From Methylobacterium sp. (GTDB taxonomy: Bacteria > Pseudomonadota > Alphaproteobacteria > Rhizobiales > Beijerinckiaceae): a stretch of DNA of 9,286 bases. The notes beneath the pieces were generated by a model. It saw only the letters and a program-made list of their open reading frames with translations. It made no database searches and had not been told where the DNA came from. Position numbers and translations under genes: made by a program. This document shows positions 1-5,669 of the stretch, in pieces. The stretch lies in contig JAJKJG010000092.1 in assembly GCA_021154065.1 (NCBI GenBank), forward strand, positions 1-9,286. The letters run 5' to 3'. Position 1 is the stretch's first letter, and the number at the start of each line of letters is the position of its first letter.

Positions 1-1
1 C

Positions 2-214
2 ACCAATCTCGGCATCGATCCGCGCTCACGGCGGCTCGTGGTGGTGAAGTCGACGAACCATTTCATGGGGGCGTACGGGCCGATCGCCAAGAAGGTGATC
101 TATATCGAGTCCGGCGGCCCGCTCACCCGTGATTACCGCAAGATCCCCTACACCAGGGTCGACCGGCCGATCTGGCCGCTCGACGAGGCGACGAGCCCCG
201 GGCTGATCTTCTGA
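2..214 (+). CDS. MlrC / M81-family metallopeptidase, C-terminal fragment (5' end outside window)
   Basis: This is the last 70 codons of a gene that enters from the left edge, ending in TGA at 212-214. The readable part contains VVVKSTNHFMGAYGPIAKKV, then a VIYIESGGPLT segment and a closing RPIWPLDE motif. This is the typical end of the MlrC C-terminal domain, where a conserved KS-x-x-HF segment is followed by a 'Y-x-x-x-x-RPIWPLD' tail. MlrC (microcystinase C, peptidase family M81) was named for degrading linearised microcystin, but most homologues sit in unrelated catabolic loci and have no tested substrate. The metal-binding N-terminal domain lies outside the window, so activity cannot be judged. 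The gene converges on the hydroxy-acid oxidase gene with a 13-nt gap. Family assignment is fairly secure; function is not. Confidence 0.82.
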   Translation, partial: TNLGIDPRSRRLVVVKSTNHFMGAYGPIAKKVIYIESGGPLTRDYRKIPYTRVDRPIWPLDEATSPGLIF

Positions 215-220
215 CGCGGC

Positions 221-241
221 GCGGCGGTCAATAGTCGCCGC
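221..241. terminator. Candidate bidirectional stem-loop at convergent gene ends
   Basis: The arms 221-227 (GCGGCGG) and 235-241 (TCGCCGC) pair over 7 bp (one G-T wobble) around a 7-nt loop that contains the stop codon of the minus-strand oxidase gene (228-230). It lies just after the MlrC stop. There is no T-tract, so it is at best a weak or Rho-assisted terminator; the high GC of the region makes chance stems of this size fairly common. Confidence 0.35.
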
Positions 242-1340
242 CCGGAATGTCGATCAGTGGGAAGGCGCTGAGGACGTGCGGCGTCACGACCGGCTCCGCC
301 GGCGAGAGATAGGAACCGTCGAGCTCGGAGAAGCTCGCGGCGCCGAGAAGGCCGAGGCAGGCGAAGACCTCCGCCTCGAGGAGCTCCAGCACCCTGGCGA
401 CCCCGTCCTCGCCTGCCGCCGCGAGCCCGTAGCAGTAGAGGCGCCCGATGCCGACGAGATCGGCGCCGAGCGCGATCGCCTTGACGATGTCGCTGCCGCG
501 ACAGAAGCCGCCGTCGACGACGATCCTCGCCCGCCCGGCAACCGCCGCGACGATCTCCGGCAGGAAGTCGAGCGCGCCGCGGCCATGATCGAGCTGCCGG
601 CCGCCATGGTTCGAGACATAGACGGCGGTGACGCCGTGCTCGCAGGCAAGCGCCGCGTCCTCGGCGGTGGCGATCCCTTTCAGGATCAGCGGCACGTCGT
701 GCCTGTCCCTGAAGCGCTTGACGTGATTCCAGTTGAGCGCCGCCTGGAATTCCATGCCGCCGGCGCGCTCGCGCCAGGGCTTGGCGAAGCGCTTGGCGAT
801 ATCGCGCTCGCGGCGGCTGTAGATCGCCGTATCGACGGTCAGGCAAAAGGCGTCGTAGCCGGCGTCGCGCGCGCGCCGGACATGGTCGTCGACGAAGGCG
901 TCGTCGCCGCGCACGTAGAGCTGGAAGACCTTCGGGCCGCTCGCCGCTGCCGCGACCGTCTCGAGCGGGATTTTGGTGACCGAGCTCAGGAAGAACGGCA
1001 CCCCGAAGCGCGACGCCGCCCGCGCCACCTGGACCTCGCCCTCGTGCCCGATCGACTCGAGGCCGCCGACGGGCGCGAGCACCACCGGCAGCCTGATCGG
1101 GCGGTCGAAGAAGCGGCCGGAGGCGTCGAGCTTCGAGACGTCGCGGAGCACGCGCGGGCGGAACGCGATGCGGTCGATGGCGAGCCGGTTGCGCCTCACC
1201 GTCGTCTCGGTCTCGGTGCCGCCGACGATATAGTCCCAGATGTTGCGGTCGGCTTTTTGGTAGGCCGCCTTGACGATCTCGTGCAGCGTCAGGAAGCTCT
1301 GGTCGGCCTCGCTCGCCGCTGCGGCCGCCGTCTTGCGCAT
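228..1340 (-). CDS. FMN-dependent alpha-hydroxy-acid oxidizing protein (LldD/glycolate oxidase family)
   Basis: This 370-residue protein belongs to the FMN-dependent alpha-hydroxy-acid dehydrogenase/oxidase family, which oxidises the alpha-hydroxyl of 2-hydroxy acids such as lactate, glycolate or mandelate to the 2-oxo acid. Catalytic and FMN residues line up with spinach glycolate oxidase: Tyr37 (Y24), Tyr142 in FQLYV (Y129), LTVDT 167-171, Lys221 in LKG (K230), and the SNHGGRQLD motif 243-251 with the base His245 and substrate Arg248. The phosphate-binding DGGFCRGSD (276-284) and GIGR (297-300) are intact. Family length is usually 350-390. I chose ATG at 1340 because AGAGAG lies about six bases upstream; an in-frame ATG at 1397 would add 19 low-complexity residues. 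The active-site segment usually reading APTAM is APVGG, and the position of glycolate oxidase Trp108 is not Trp, so the substrate is likely not glycolate. It is divergent from the PcaC-like operon. Confidence 0.9.
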   Translation of the reverse strand: MRKTAAAAASEADQSFLTLHEIVKAAYQKADRNIWDYIVGGTETETTVRRNRLAIDRIAFRPRVLRDVSKLDASGRFFDRPIRLPVVLAPVGGLESIGHEGEVQVARAASRFGVPFFLSSVTKIPLETVAAAASGPKVFQLYVRGDDAFVDDHVRRARDAGYDAFCLTVDTAIYSRRERDIAKRFAKPWRERAGGMEFQAALNWNHVKRFRDRHDVPLILKGIATAEDAALACEHGVTAVYVSNHGGRQLDHGRGALDFLPEIVAAVAGRARIVVDGGFCRGSDIVKAIALGADLVGIGRLYCYGLAAAGEDGVARVLELLEAEVFACLGLLGAASFSELDGSYLSPAEPVVTPHVLSAFPLIDIPGGDY

Positions 1341-1419
1341 GTCGGCTCTCTTGCTCAAAGCGCCGGGACCATAGCTCGCGCTCCCTGCGGGGCGCAAACG
1401 CGGCTGGCGTCTCGCGCCG

Positions 1420-1435
1420 GGCAGCCTAAGCTGCC
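1420..1435. promoter_or_regulatory. 16-bp dyad in the divergent intergenic region (candidate operator)
   Basis: GGCAGC (1420-1425) and GCTGCC (1430-1435) are perfect inverted arms around CTAA. The site lies in the 127-nt gap between the oxidase start (1340, minus) and the PcaC-like start (1468, plus), 32 bp before the latter. Its position fits a regulator site controlling both directions. No local regulator gene is evident, and promoter boxes here are too weak to assign with confidence. Confidence 0.35.
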
Positions 1436-1467
1436 GCCCCGGACGCTATCTTAGGAGAACGTGTCTC

Positions 1468-1854
1468 ATGAGCGATGATCTGTTCGAGACGGGCCTGGAG
1501 ATCCGCCGCGCGGTGCTCGGCCGCGACTACGTCGACGGCGCGATCGCCGCCGCCGACGATTTCAACCGCCCCATGCAGGAGCTCGTCACCGAATATTGCT
1601 GGGGCAAGATCTGGGGCCGGCCGGGCCTCGACCGCCGCACCCGCAGCTTCCTCAACCTCGCCATGATCACGGCGCTGAACCGCCCGCACGAGCTCAAGCT
1701 CCACGTCAAGGGCGCGATCCGCAACGGCGTCTCGAAGGCGGAGATCGCCGAAGTGTTCCTGCAGGCCGCCGTCTATTGCGGCGTGCCGGCGGCGATCGAC
1801 AGCTTCCGCGTCGCCCGCGAGGCGTTCAAGGAGATGGACGGGGAGGGCGCATGA
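1468..1854 (+). CDS. Carboxymuconolactone decarboxylase family protein (PcaC-like)
   Basis: The 128-residue product has the size and layout of PcaC, the 4-carboxymuconolactone decarboxylase of the protocatechuate branch of the beta-ketoadipate pathway. Recognisable family features are the N-terminal G-x-x-x-R-x-x-VLG start (9-18), the W-G-x-x-W-x-RPGL segment (45-54), the TRS-x-x-x-x-AM-x-x-AL helix (58-70), the H79-containing L-x-x-H-x-x-x-x-x-x-NGV stretch and the Y-x-G-x-PAA motif (103-109). The AhpD-type CxxC pair is absent, which argues against a peroxidase role. The start has an AGGAG at 1453-1457, 10 nt upstream. It is the first gene of a coupled operon. None of the other pca genes is in view, and such PcaC-like proteins often act in other catabolic loci, so I do not give a pcaC symbol. 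Confidence 0.85.
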   Translation: MSDDLFETGLEIRRAVLGRDYVDGAIAAADDFNRPMQELVTEYCWGKIWGRPGLDRRTRSFLNLAMITALNRPHELKLHVKGAIRNGVSKAEIAEVFLQAAVYCGVPAAIDSFRVAREAFKEMDGEGA

Positions 1855-2735
1855 CGCCGCCGGTCCGGCCGCCCGCCGCGCTCGCCTTCATTGGCCTCGG
1901 CAACATGGGCGCGCCGATGGCGGCGCGCCTCGTCGAGGCCGGATACAAGGTGACGGGCTGCGACGCGGCGCCGGCGGCACGCGAGCGCTTCGCCGCGATC
2001 GTAGGCAGGACGAGCGTCGCGGATGTCGCGGCGGCGGTGGCCGGCATGCCGGTCGTCATCACCATGCTCCCGGACGGCCAGGCCGTCGCCGCCGTCGTGG
2101 CGGCGATGCGCCCACACCTCGCGCCGGGCGCGATCGTCGTCGACATGAGCTCGTCCGATCCGGTCGGCACGCGCGCCCTCGGCGCGGAGCTCGCGGCTGC
2201 CGCCATTCGTCTCATCGACGCGCCGGTCTCGGGCGGCGTCAAGCGCGCGGTCGACGGCTCGCTCGCTATCATGGCGGGCGGCGAGGCGGCAGCGATCGAT
2301 GCCGTCGAGCCGGTCCTTTCGCCGATGGGAAGGGTCGTCTTCCGCACCGGCCCGCTCGGCTCCGGCCACGCCATGAAGGCGCTCAACAACTACGTCTCGG
2401 GCGCCGGCTTCGTCGCCGCGATCGAGGCGCTGCGCGTCGGCGAAGCCTTCGGCCTCGACCCGGCGGGGATGACCGACGTGCTCAATGCCTCGACCGTCCG
2501 CAACAACTCGACCGAGACCAAGGTCAAGCAGCTCGTCCTCTCCGAGAGCTACGCCTCCGGATTCTCGCTCGGCCTCATGGCGAAGGACATCAGCACCGCC
2601 GAACGCCTTGCCGCTGCGATCGGGATCGAGGCGCGCCTCGCCGAGCGCTGCGCCGCCCTGTGGGACGAGGCCGCGGCGGCGCTCGGCCCGTCGGCCGACC
2701 ACACCGAGATCGCCCGCCACCTGAGGGGGCGGTGA
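1851..2735 (+). CDS. NAD(P)-dependent oxidoreductase, 3-hydroxyisobutyrate dehydrogenase family
   Basis: This 294-residue protein is a beta-hydroxyacid dehydrogenase of the HIBADH/6-phosphogluconate dehydrogenase-like superfamily. It carries the N-terminal Rossmann motif GLGNMGAPMA (15-24), the substrate-binding signature DAPVSGG (123-129), the catalytic lysine Lys176 in a G-S-G-H-A-M-K-A-L-NN segment (170-180), and the C-terminal L-x-x-KD (242-246). Such enzymes oxidise 3-hydroxy acids (3-hydroxyisobutyrate, tartronate semialdehyde, related compounds) with NAD(P). The ATG start at 1851 overlaps the PcaC-like stop as ATGA, with GGGAGGG just upstream, so translation is probably coupled. The acidic-versus-basic residue deciding NAD or NADP preference falls near Cys37-Asp38 (GCD after the second strand), suggesting NAD, though this is inference. 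Exact substrate is unknown; glyoxylate/succinic semialdehyde reductase is an alternative. Confidence 0.9.
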   Translation: MTPPVRPPAALAFIGLGNMGAPMAARLVEAGYKVTGCDAAPAARERFAAIVGRTSVADVAAAVAGMPVVITMLPDGQAVAAVVAAMRPHLAPGAIVVDMSSSDPVGTRALGAELAAAAIRLIDAPVSGGVKRAVDGSLAIMAGGEAAAIDAVEPVLSPMGRVVFRTGPLGSGHAMKALNNYVSGAGFVAAIEALRVGEAFGLDPAGMTDVLNASTVRNNSTETKVKQLVLSESYASGFSLGLMAKDISTAERLAAAIGIEARLAERCAALWDEAAAALGPSADHTEIARHLRGR

Positions 2736-3757
2736 TGTCCCGACGTGAGGTCGCCCGCCGGCGTCGCGCCGATCTCGGCCGCGCCGTGTCGAATGCCCTT
2801 GCGATCGCAGTCCTCTGCGTCGCGGCGAACCTCGCCCATGCCGCCGGCATCCAGGCTCTCGCGGTAGCAGCCGATGCCCAAGGGCCGCCGCTGAACGGCA
2901 CCGTGTGGTCGCCCTGCGCCGAGGCCGCCGGAGAGACGATGTTGCGGCGGCTCCGGGTCGCCGGCGTGCAGGACTGCCCGGTCGAAGGCGAGCGCCTTCC
3001 TCTCGTCGTGATCTCGCATGGCCGGGGAGGATGGTCCGGCGGCCACCACGATATCGCCGCGGCGCTCGCCGACGCCGGCTTCGTCGTCGCGGCGATCGAT
3101 CATCCGGGCGATACCGTCACGGACATGAGCCGCGTCGACGCGCTCGCCATCTGGCTCGAGCGCCCGGCAGCGATCCGGCGCCTGATCGATTTCATGCTCG
3201 GCGTCTGGCCCGACGCGGCAAGGATCGATCGCGAGCGCATCGGCTTCTTCGGTTTCTCGCGCGGCGCCTATACCGGGCTTGCCGCGGTGGGCGGCGCGCC
3301 GAACTTCCGCAGGATAGCGGCCCGCTGTGCCGATAGCGCCAATCCCGGGCCTGCCTGCGAGCGCATCCGGACCCAGGGAATCCCCGCGGGTGCGCCGACC
3401 CGCGACCCGCGCATCAAGGCCGCGGTCCTCGCCGATCCCCCGACCTTCCTGTTCGGGCCTGACGACCTCAAGGGTGTGAGCGTCCCGATCCAGCTCTGGG
3501 CGTCCGAGCAGGGCGGCGCCGGCGTGACGCAAGAGGCCGTCGCGGCGGCGGCCGAACGCTTGCCGCCCGGCACCGAGTTCCGGGTCGTGCCGAACTCAGC
3601 TCATTTCGCTTTCATGCCGCCCTGCTCGGCAGGTCAGCAGGCCGCGGTTCCGCGCATCTGCGCCGATCCGCCGGGCTTCGACCGCGCGGCGTTCCACAAA
3701 TCTTTCAACGCCGACGTGCTGGCGTTCTTCCGCAAGCATCTCGCCGACCGCCGTTGA
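2735..3757 (+). CDS. Exported alpha/beta hydrolase, dienelactone hydrolase-like (COG4188 type)
   Basis: The 340-residue product starts with an Arg-rich n-region and a hydrophobic stretch (about 20-34), ending in AHA-A near 34-37, so a signal peptide with export to the periplasm is likely. The alpha/beta hydrolase core shows the oxyanion segment SHGRGG (94-99), the IDHPGDT motif (121-127) typical of COG4188 'predicted dienelactone hydrolases', the nucleophile elbow GFSRG (173-177, Ser175) and the late histidine NSAHFAF (His290). The acid residue is probably in LADPP (232-236) or shortly after. Four cysteines in the mature part (61, 81, 198, 208) and two near the end (297, 309) would allow disulfides. 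The ATG at 2735 shares one base with the upstream TGA. Reaction is hydrolysis of an ester or lactone; PAF-acetylhydrolase-like esterase is an alternative label. It would supply substrate to the cytoplasmic operon enzymes. Confidence 0.83.
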   Translation: MSRREVARRRRADLGRAVSNALAIAVLCVAANLAHAAGIQALAVAADAQGPPLNGTVWSPCAEAAGETMLRRLRVAGVQDCPVEGERLPLVVISHGRGGWSGGHHDIAAALADAGFVVAAIDHPGDTVTDMSRVDALAIWLERPAAIRRLIDFMLGVWPDAARIDRERIGFFGFSRGAYTGLAAVGGAPNFRRIAARCADSANPGPACERIRTQGIPAGAPTRDPRIKAAVLADPPTFLFGPDDLKGVSVPIQLWASEQGGAGVTQEAVAAAAERLPPGTEFRVVPNSAHFAFMPPCSAGQQAAVPRICADPPGFDRAAFHKSFNADVLAFFRKHLADRR

Positions 3758-4602
3758 TGCCGCCGGATCTCGACATCCGGCCGATGACGCCGGTCGAGCT
3801 CGACCTCGCCATCGAATGGGCGGCGGAGGAAGGATGGAACCCGGGCCTCGCTGACGCCGCAAGCTTCCATGCCGCCGATCCCGAGGGCTTCCTGATGGCG
3901 TTCCGCGACGGCGCGCCCGTCGCCAGCATCTCGGTCGTCCGCTACGCGGCGGCGTTTGGATTCCTCGGCTTCTACATCGTCAGGCCGCCGTTTCGGGGAC
4001 GCGGCTACGGCCTTCGGCTGTGGCAGGCCGGGATGGCGCGCCTCGACGGCCGAACCGTCGGGCTCGACGGCGTCGTCGCGCAACAGGCGAACTACGCGCT
4101 CTCCGGCTTCGTCCTGGCGCACCGCAACATCCGCTTCGGCGGCGATGTGCGGGTCGAGCCGCCTTCGGACGCGCGGCTCGCCGCGATCGACGATGGCCTC
4201 GTTTCGGCGGTGCTGGCTTTCGACCGCCGGTTCTTCCCGGCGGCGCGCGAGAGCTTCCTGCGGTGCTGGCTGCGCCCGGACCGGCGCTCGGCGCTGGCGC
4301 TCGTCGAGAACGGTCGGGTCCGAGGCTACGGCGTCATCCGCGACGGCCGGACCGGCCGCAAGGTCGGGCCGCTTTTCGCCGCGAGCGAAGGCGATGCCGA
4401 TATGCTGTTCCGGGCGCTGGCGAGCACCGCCGGCGGCGGCCTCGTGTTCCTCGATGTGCCGGAGCCGAACCAGTCGGCTCTCGGTCTCGCTGCCCGCTAT
4501 GGCCTCACCCCGGCGTTCGAAACCGCGCGGATGTATCGCGGCGCCGCCCCGGCGCTGCCTCTGGACCTGATCTACGGCATCACCAGCTTCGAGCTGGGCT
4601 GA
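3757..4602 (+). CDS. Two-domain GNAT N-acetyltransferase (with YitI/Acetyltransf_18-type C-terminal domain)
   Basis: This 281-residue protein contains an N-terminal GNAT fold with acetyl-CoA pyrophosphate-binding motif A as RGRGYG (80-85) after the beta-4 strand GFYIVRPPF. A second, degenerate GNAT-like domain covers about 150-275 and shows the markers of the Acetyltransf_18 family: RGYGVIR (189-195), KVGPLFA (202-208), FLDVPEPN (231-238), and FETARMYRG (254-262). Proteins with this layout acetylate small amines or have unknown acceptors. The ATG at 3757 shares one base with the hydrolase stop (TGATG); a TTG one codon earlier is possible but unnecessary. It is the last gene of the operon and converges on ku with an 11-nt gap. 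Its role in the operon is unclear; it may be a detoxifying or accessory acetyltransferase co-transcribed by position. Confidence 0.88.
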   Translation: MPPDLDIRPMTPVELDLAIEWAAEEGWNPGLADAASFHAADPEGFLMAFRDGAPVASISVVRYAAAFGFLGFYIVRPPFRGRGYGLRLWQAGMARLDGRTVGLDGVVAQQANYALSGFVLAHRNIRFGGDVRVEPPSDARLAAIDDGLVSAVLAFDRRFFPAARESFLRCWLRPDRRSALALVENGRVRGYGVIRDGRTGRKVGPLFAASEGDADMLFRALASTAGGGLVFLDVPEPNQSALGLAARYGLTPAFETARMYRGAAPALPLDLIYGITSFELG

Positions 4603-4619
4603 GAACCGACGTCTCAGCC
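4597..4619. terminator. Perfect 8-bp stem-loop spanning both convergent stop codons
   Basis: GGCTGAGA (4597-4604) and TCTCAGCC (4612-4619) form a perfect 8-bp stem with a 7-nt loop ACCGACG. The left arm contains the GNAT stop TGA (4600-4602), and the right arm contains the ku stop (TCA on plus, 4614-4616). Because it is symmetrical it would form in both transcripts. There is no adjacent U-tract, so termination would be Rho-assisted or partial; protection of 3' ends is an alternative role. Confidence 0.55.
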
Positions 4620-5486
4620 GGCTTTGCGGCCTGCCGGGCGGGCCTTCTTGGCGGCTTTCGGGGCGCGCTCGGCGCTCGTCTTCGAGGCCGCCTTCTTGCT
4701 CGCGGCGGGCGGCTCGGCCGCAATGCTCTTGCGCAGGGCGTCCATGAGGTTGACGACGTTCGACGGCCGCGGCGCCTCCGGCGCCGCGACGGGCCTGCCG
4801 GTCTCCTTCGACTTCACGAGCTCGATCATCGCGTTCTCGTAGCGGTCCTCGAACTTCGCCGGCTCGAAATCCGCCGATTTCGTCTCGATGATATGGCCGG
4901 CGAGGTCGCGCATCTCCTTCGGGATCTTGAGCTCCGGGATGTCCTCGAAATAGGGCTCTTCGCCCCGCACCTCGTAGGGGTAGCGCAGCATCGTCGCCAT
5001 GATGCCCTTGCCGAGCGGCTCGAGCAGCACCATCCGCTCGCGGCGGGAGATCACGACGCGCGCGATCCCGGCCTTGCCCTTCTCCTTCATGGCGTCGCGG
5101 ATGACCGCGAACGCCTCCTGCGCGACCTTGTCGTCGGGCGCGATGTAGTACGGCGCCTCGAGATAGCGCTTGTCGACCTGCTCGACCGGGACGAAGCTCT
5201 CGATGTCGATCGTGTGTGTGCTCTCGATCTTGATCGCATCGAGCTCCTCGTCCTCGATGAAGACGTAGGCGTTCTTGCCGACCTCGTAGCCCTTGACGCG
5301 GTCCTCGGCGTCGACCGTCTCCCCGGTCGCCGGGTCGATGTATTGCTGCTTGACGCGGTTTCCGGTCGCCCGGTTGAGGGTGTTGAAGCGGACCCGCGAT
5401 GACGTGCTCGTCGCCGGATAGAGCGCCACGGCGCACGAGACGAGGGACAGCTTCAGGTATCCCTTCCAGTTGGCGCGGGCAGCCAT
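4614..5486 (-). CDS. ku: Ku protein (non-homologous end-joining DNA-binding protein)
   Basis: The 290-residue product is a bacterial Ku homodimer subunit that rings double-strand DNA ends and recruits the ligase LigD. The start WKGYLKLSLVSC (7-18) and VALYPAT (20-26) are the standard Ku opening. Next come RVRFNTLNR (31-39), KGYEV (65-69), the YYIAPDD segment (113-119), the ISRRERMVLLEP strand (146-157), and the F-E-D-R-Y-E-N-A core end (212-219). Residues 243-255 (NVVNLMDALRKSI) match the minimal C-terminal region implicated in LigD contact, followed by a Lys/Ala-rich basic tail (256-290) typical of extended bacterial Ku and able to bind DNA. AGGAG lies 6 nt before the ATG. No ligD or second ku is in the window. 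The gene is divergent from the BRCT-like/MerR-like/TPR gene; a TTGACT at 5542-5547 (minus strand) could be its -35 box, with no clear -10. Confidence 0.97.
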   Translation of the reverse strand: MAARANWKGYLKLSLVSCAVALYPATSTSSRVRFNTLNRATGNRVKQQYIDPATGETVDAEDRVKGYEVGKNAYVFIEDEELDAIKIESTHTIDIESFVPVEQVDKRYLEAPYYIAPDDKVAQEAFAVIRDAMKEKGKAGIARVVISRRERMVLLEPLGKGIMATMLRYPYEVRGEEPYFEDIPELKIPKEMRDLAGHIIETKSADFEPAKFEDRYENAMIELVKSKETGRPVAAPEAPRPSNVVNLMDALRKSIAAEPPAASKKAASKTSAERAPKAAKKARPAGRKAG

Positions 5487-5511
5487 CGCATACTCCTGAA
5501 CCCGATTGCGA

Positions 5512-5533
5512 GGCCGAGACAGTCGTTTCGGCC
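5512..5533. promoter_or_regulatory. 22-bp dyad in the ku divergent promoter region (candidate operator)
   Basis: GGCCGAGAC (5512-5520) and GTTTCGGCC (5525-5533) are inverted arms matching at 8 of 9 positions around AGTC. The site lies 26 bp upstream of the ku ATG, probably within or close to the ku promoter or 5' leader. Spacing and symmetry suit a MerR-type dimer site, and a MerR-like protein is encoded next door. The plus-strand RNA could pair fully (one G-U), the ku mRNA only with a mismatch, so DNA recognition seems more likely than an RNA element. Confidence 0.4.
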
Positions 5534-5583
5534 ACGCTTCGAGTCAAGGAGCATGCCAGGGATTCGTGAACGACTTCCTTTGT

Positions 5584-5601
5584 GGCCGGTTGCGGCCGGC
5601 C
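5584..5601. repeat. Short GC-rich inverted repeat in the ku / BRCT-TPR intergenic region
   Basis: GGCCGG (5584-5589) and CCGGCC (5596-5601) are perfect 6-bp inverted arms with a 6-nt centre. It is the second dyad of the 183-nt divergent region and lies 69 bp before the plus-strand start. Its low complexity means chance is quite possible. Apart from the two dyads and weak promoter-like words, I see nothing else in this gap. Confidence 0.25.
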
Positions 5602-5669
5602 GTCGACTCCGCGGGTAGAGGCGAATAGGTCTGGGCCATTCCTCGCGGGCCGCCGATTCGAACGTTGCG

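Noticed and set aside
1341..1397. 19-residue N-terminal extension of the hydroxy-acid oxidase from an ATG at 1397
   Set aside because: The ATG at 1340 has a Shine-Dalgarno-like AGAGAG and matches usual family length; the extension is low-complexity.
276..1454. Long plus-strand open frame antisense to the hydroxy-acid oxidase
   Set aside because: Arg/Ala/Asp-rich product with no recognisable domain; it mirrors the GC-rich codon pattern of the real minus-strand gene.
1773..2720. A 315-codon minus-strand open frame opposite the HIBADH-like gene
   Set aside because: No domain signature; His/Arg/Asp-rich composition typical of antisense shadow frames.
4020..5402. A 460-codon plus-strand open frame antisense to ku
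   Set aside because: No family resemblance and full overlap with the GNAT and ku coding frames.
5487..5669. SOS box (alphaproteobacterial GTTC-N7-GTTC) in the ku promoter region
   Set aside because: Individual GTTC words exist, but no pair with 7-nt spacing was found on either strand.
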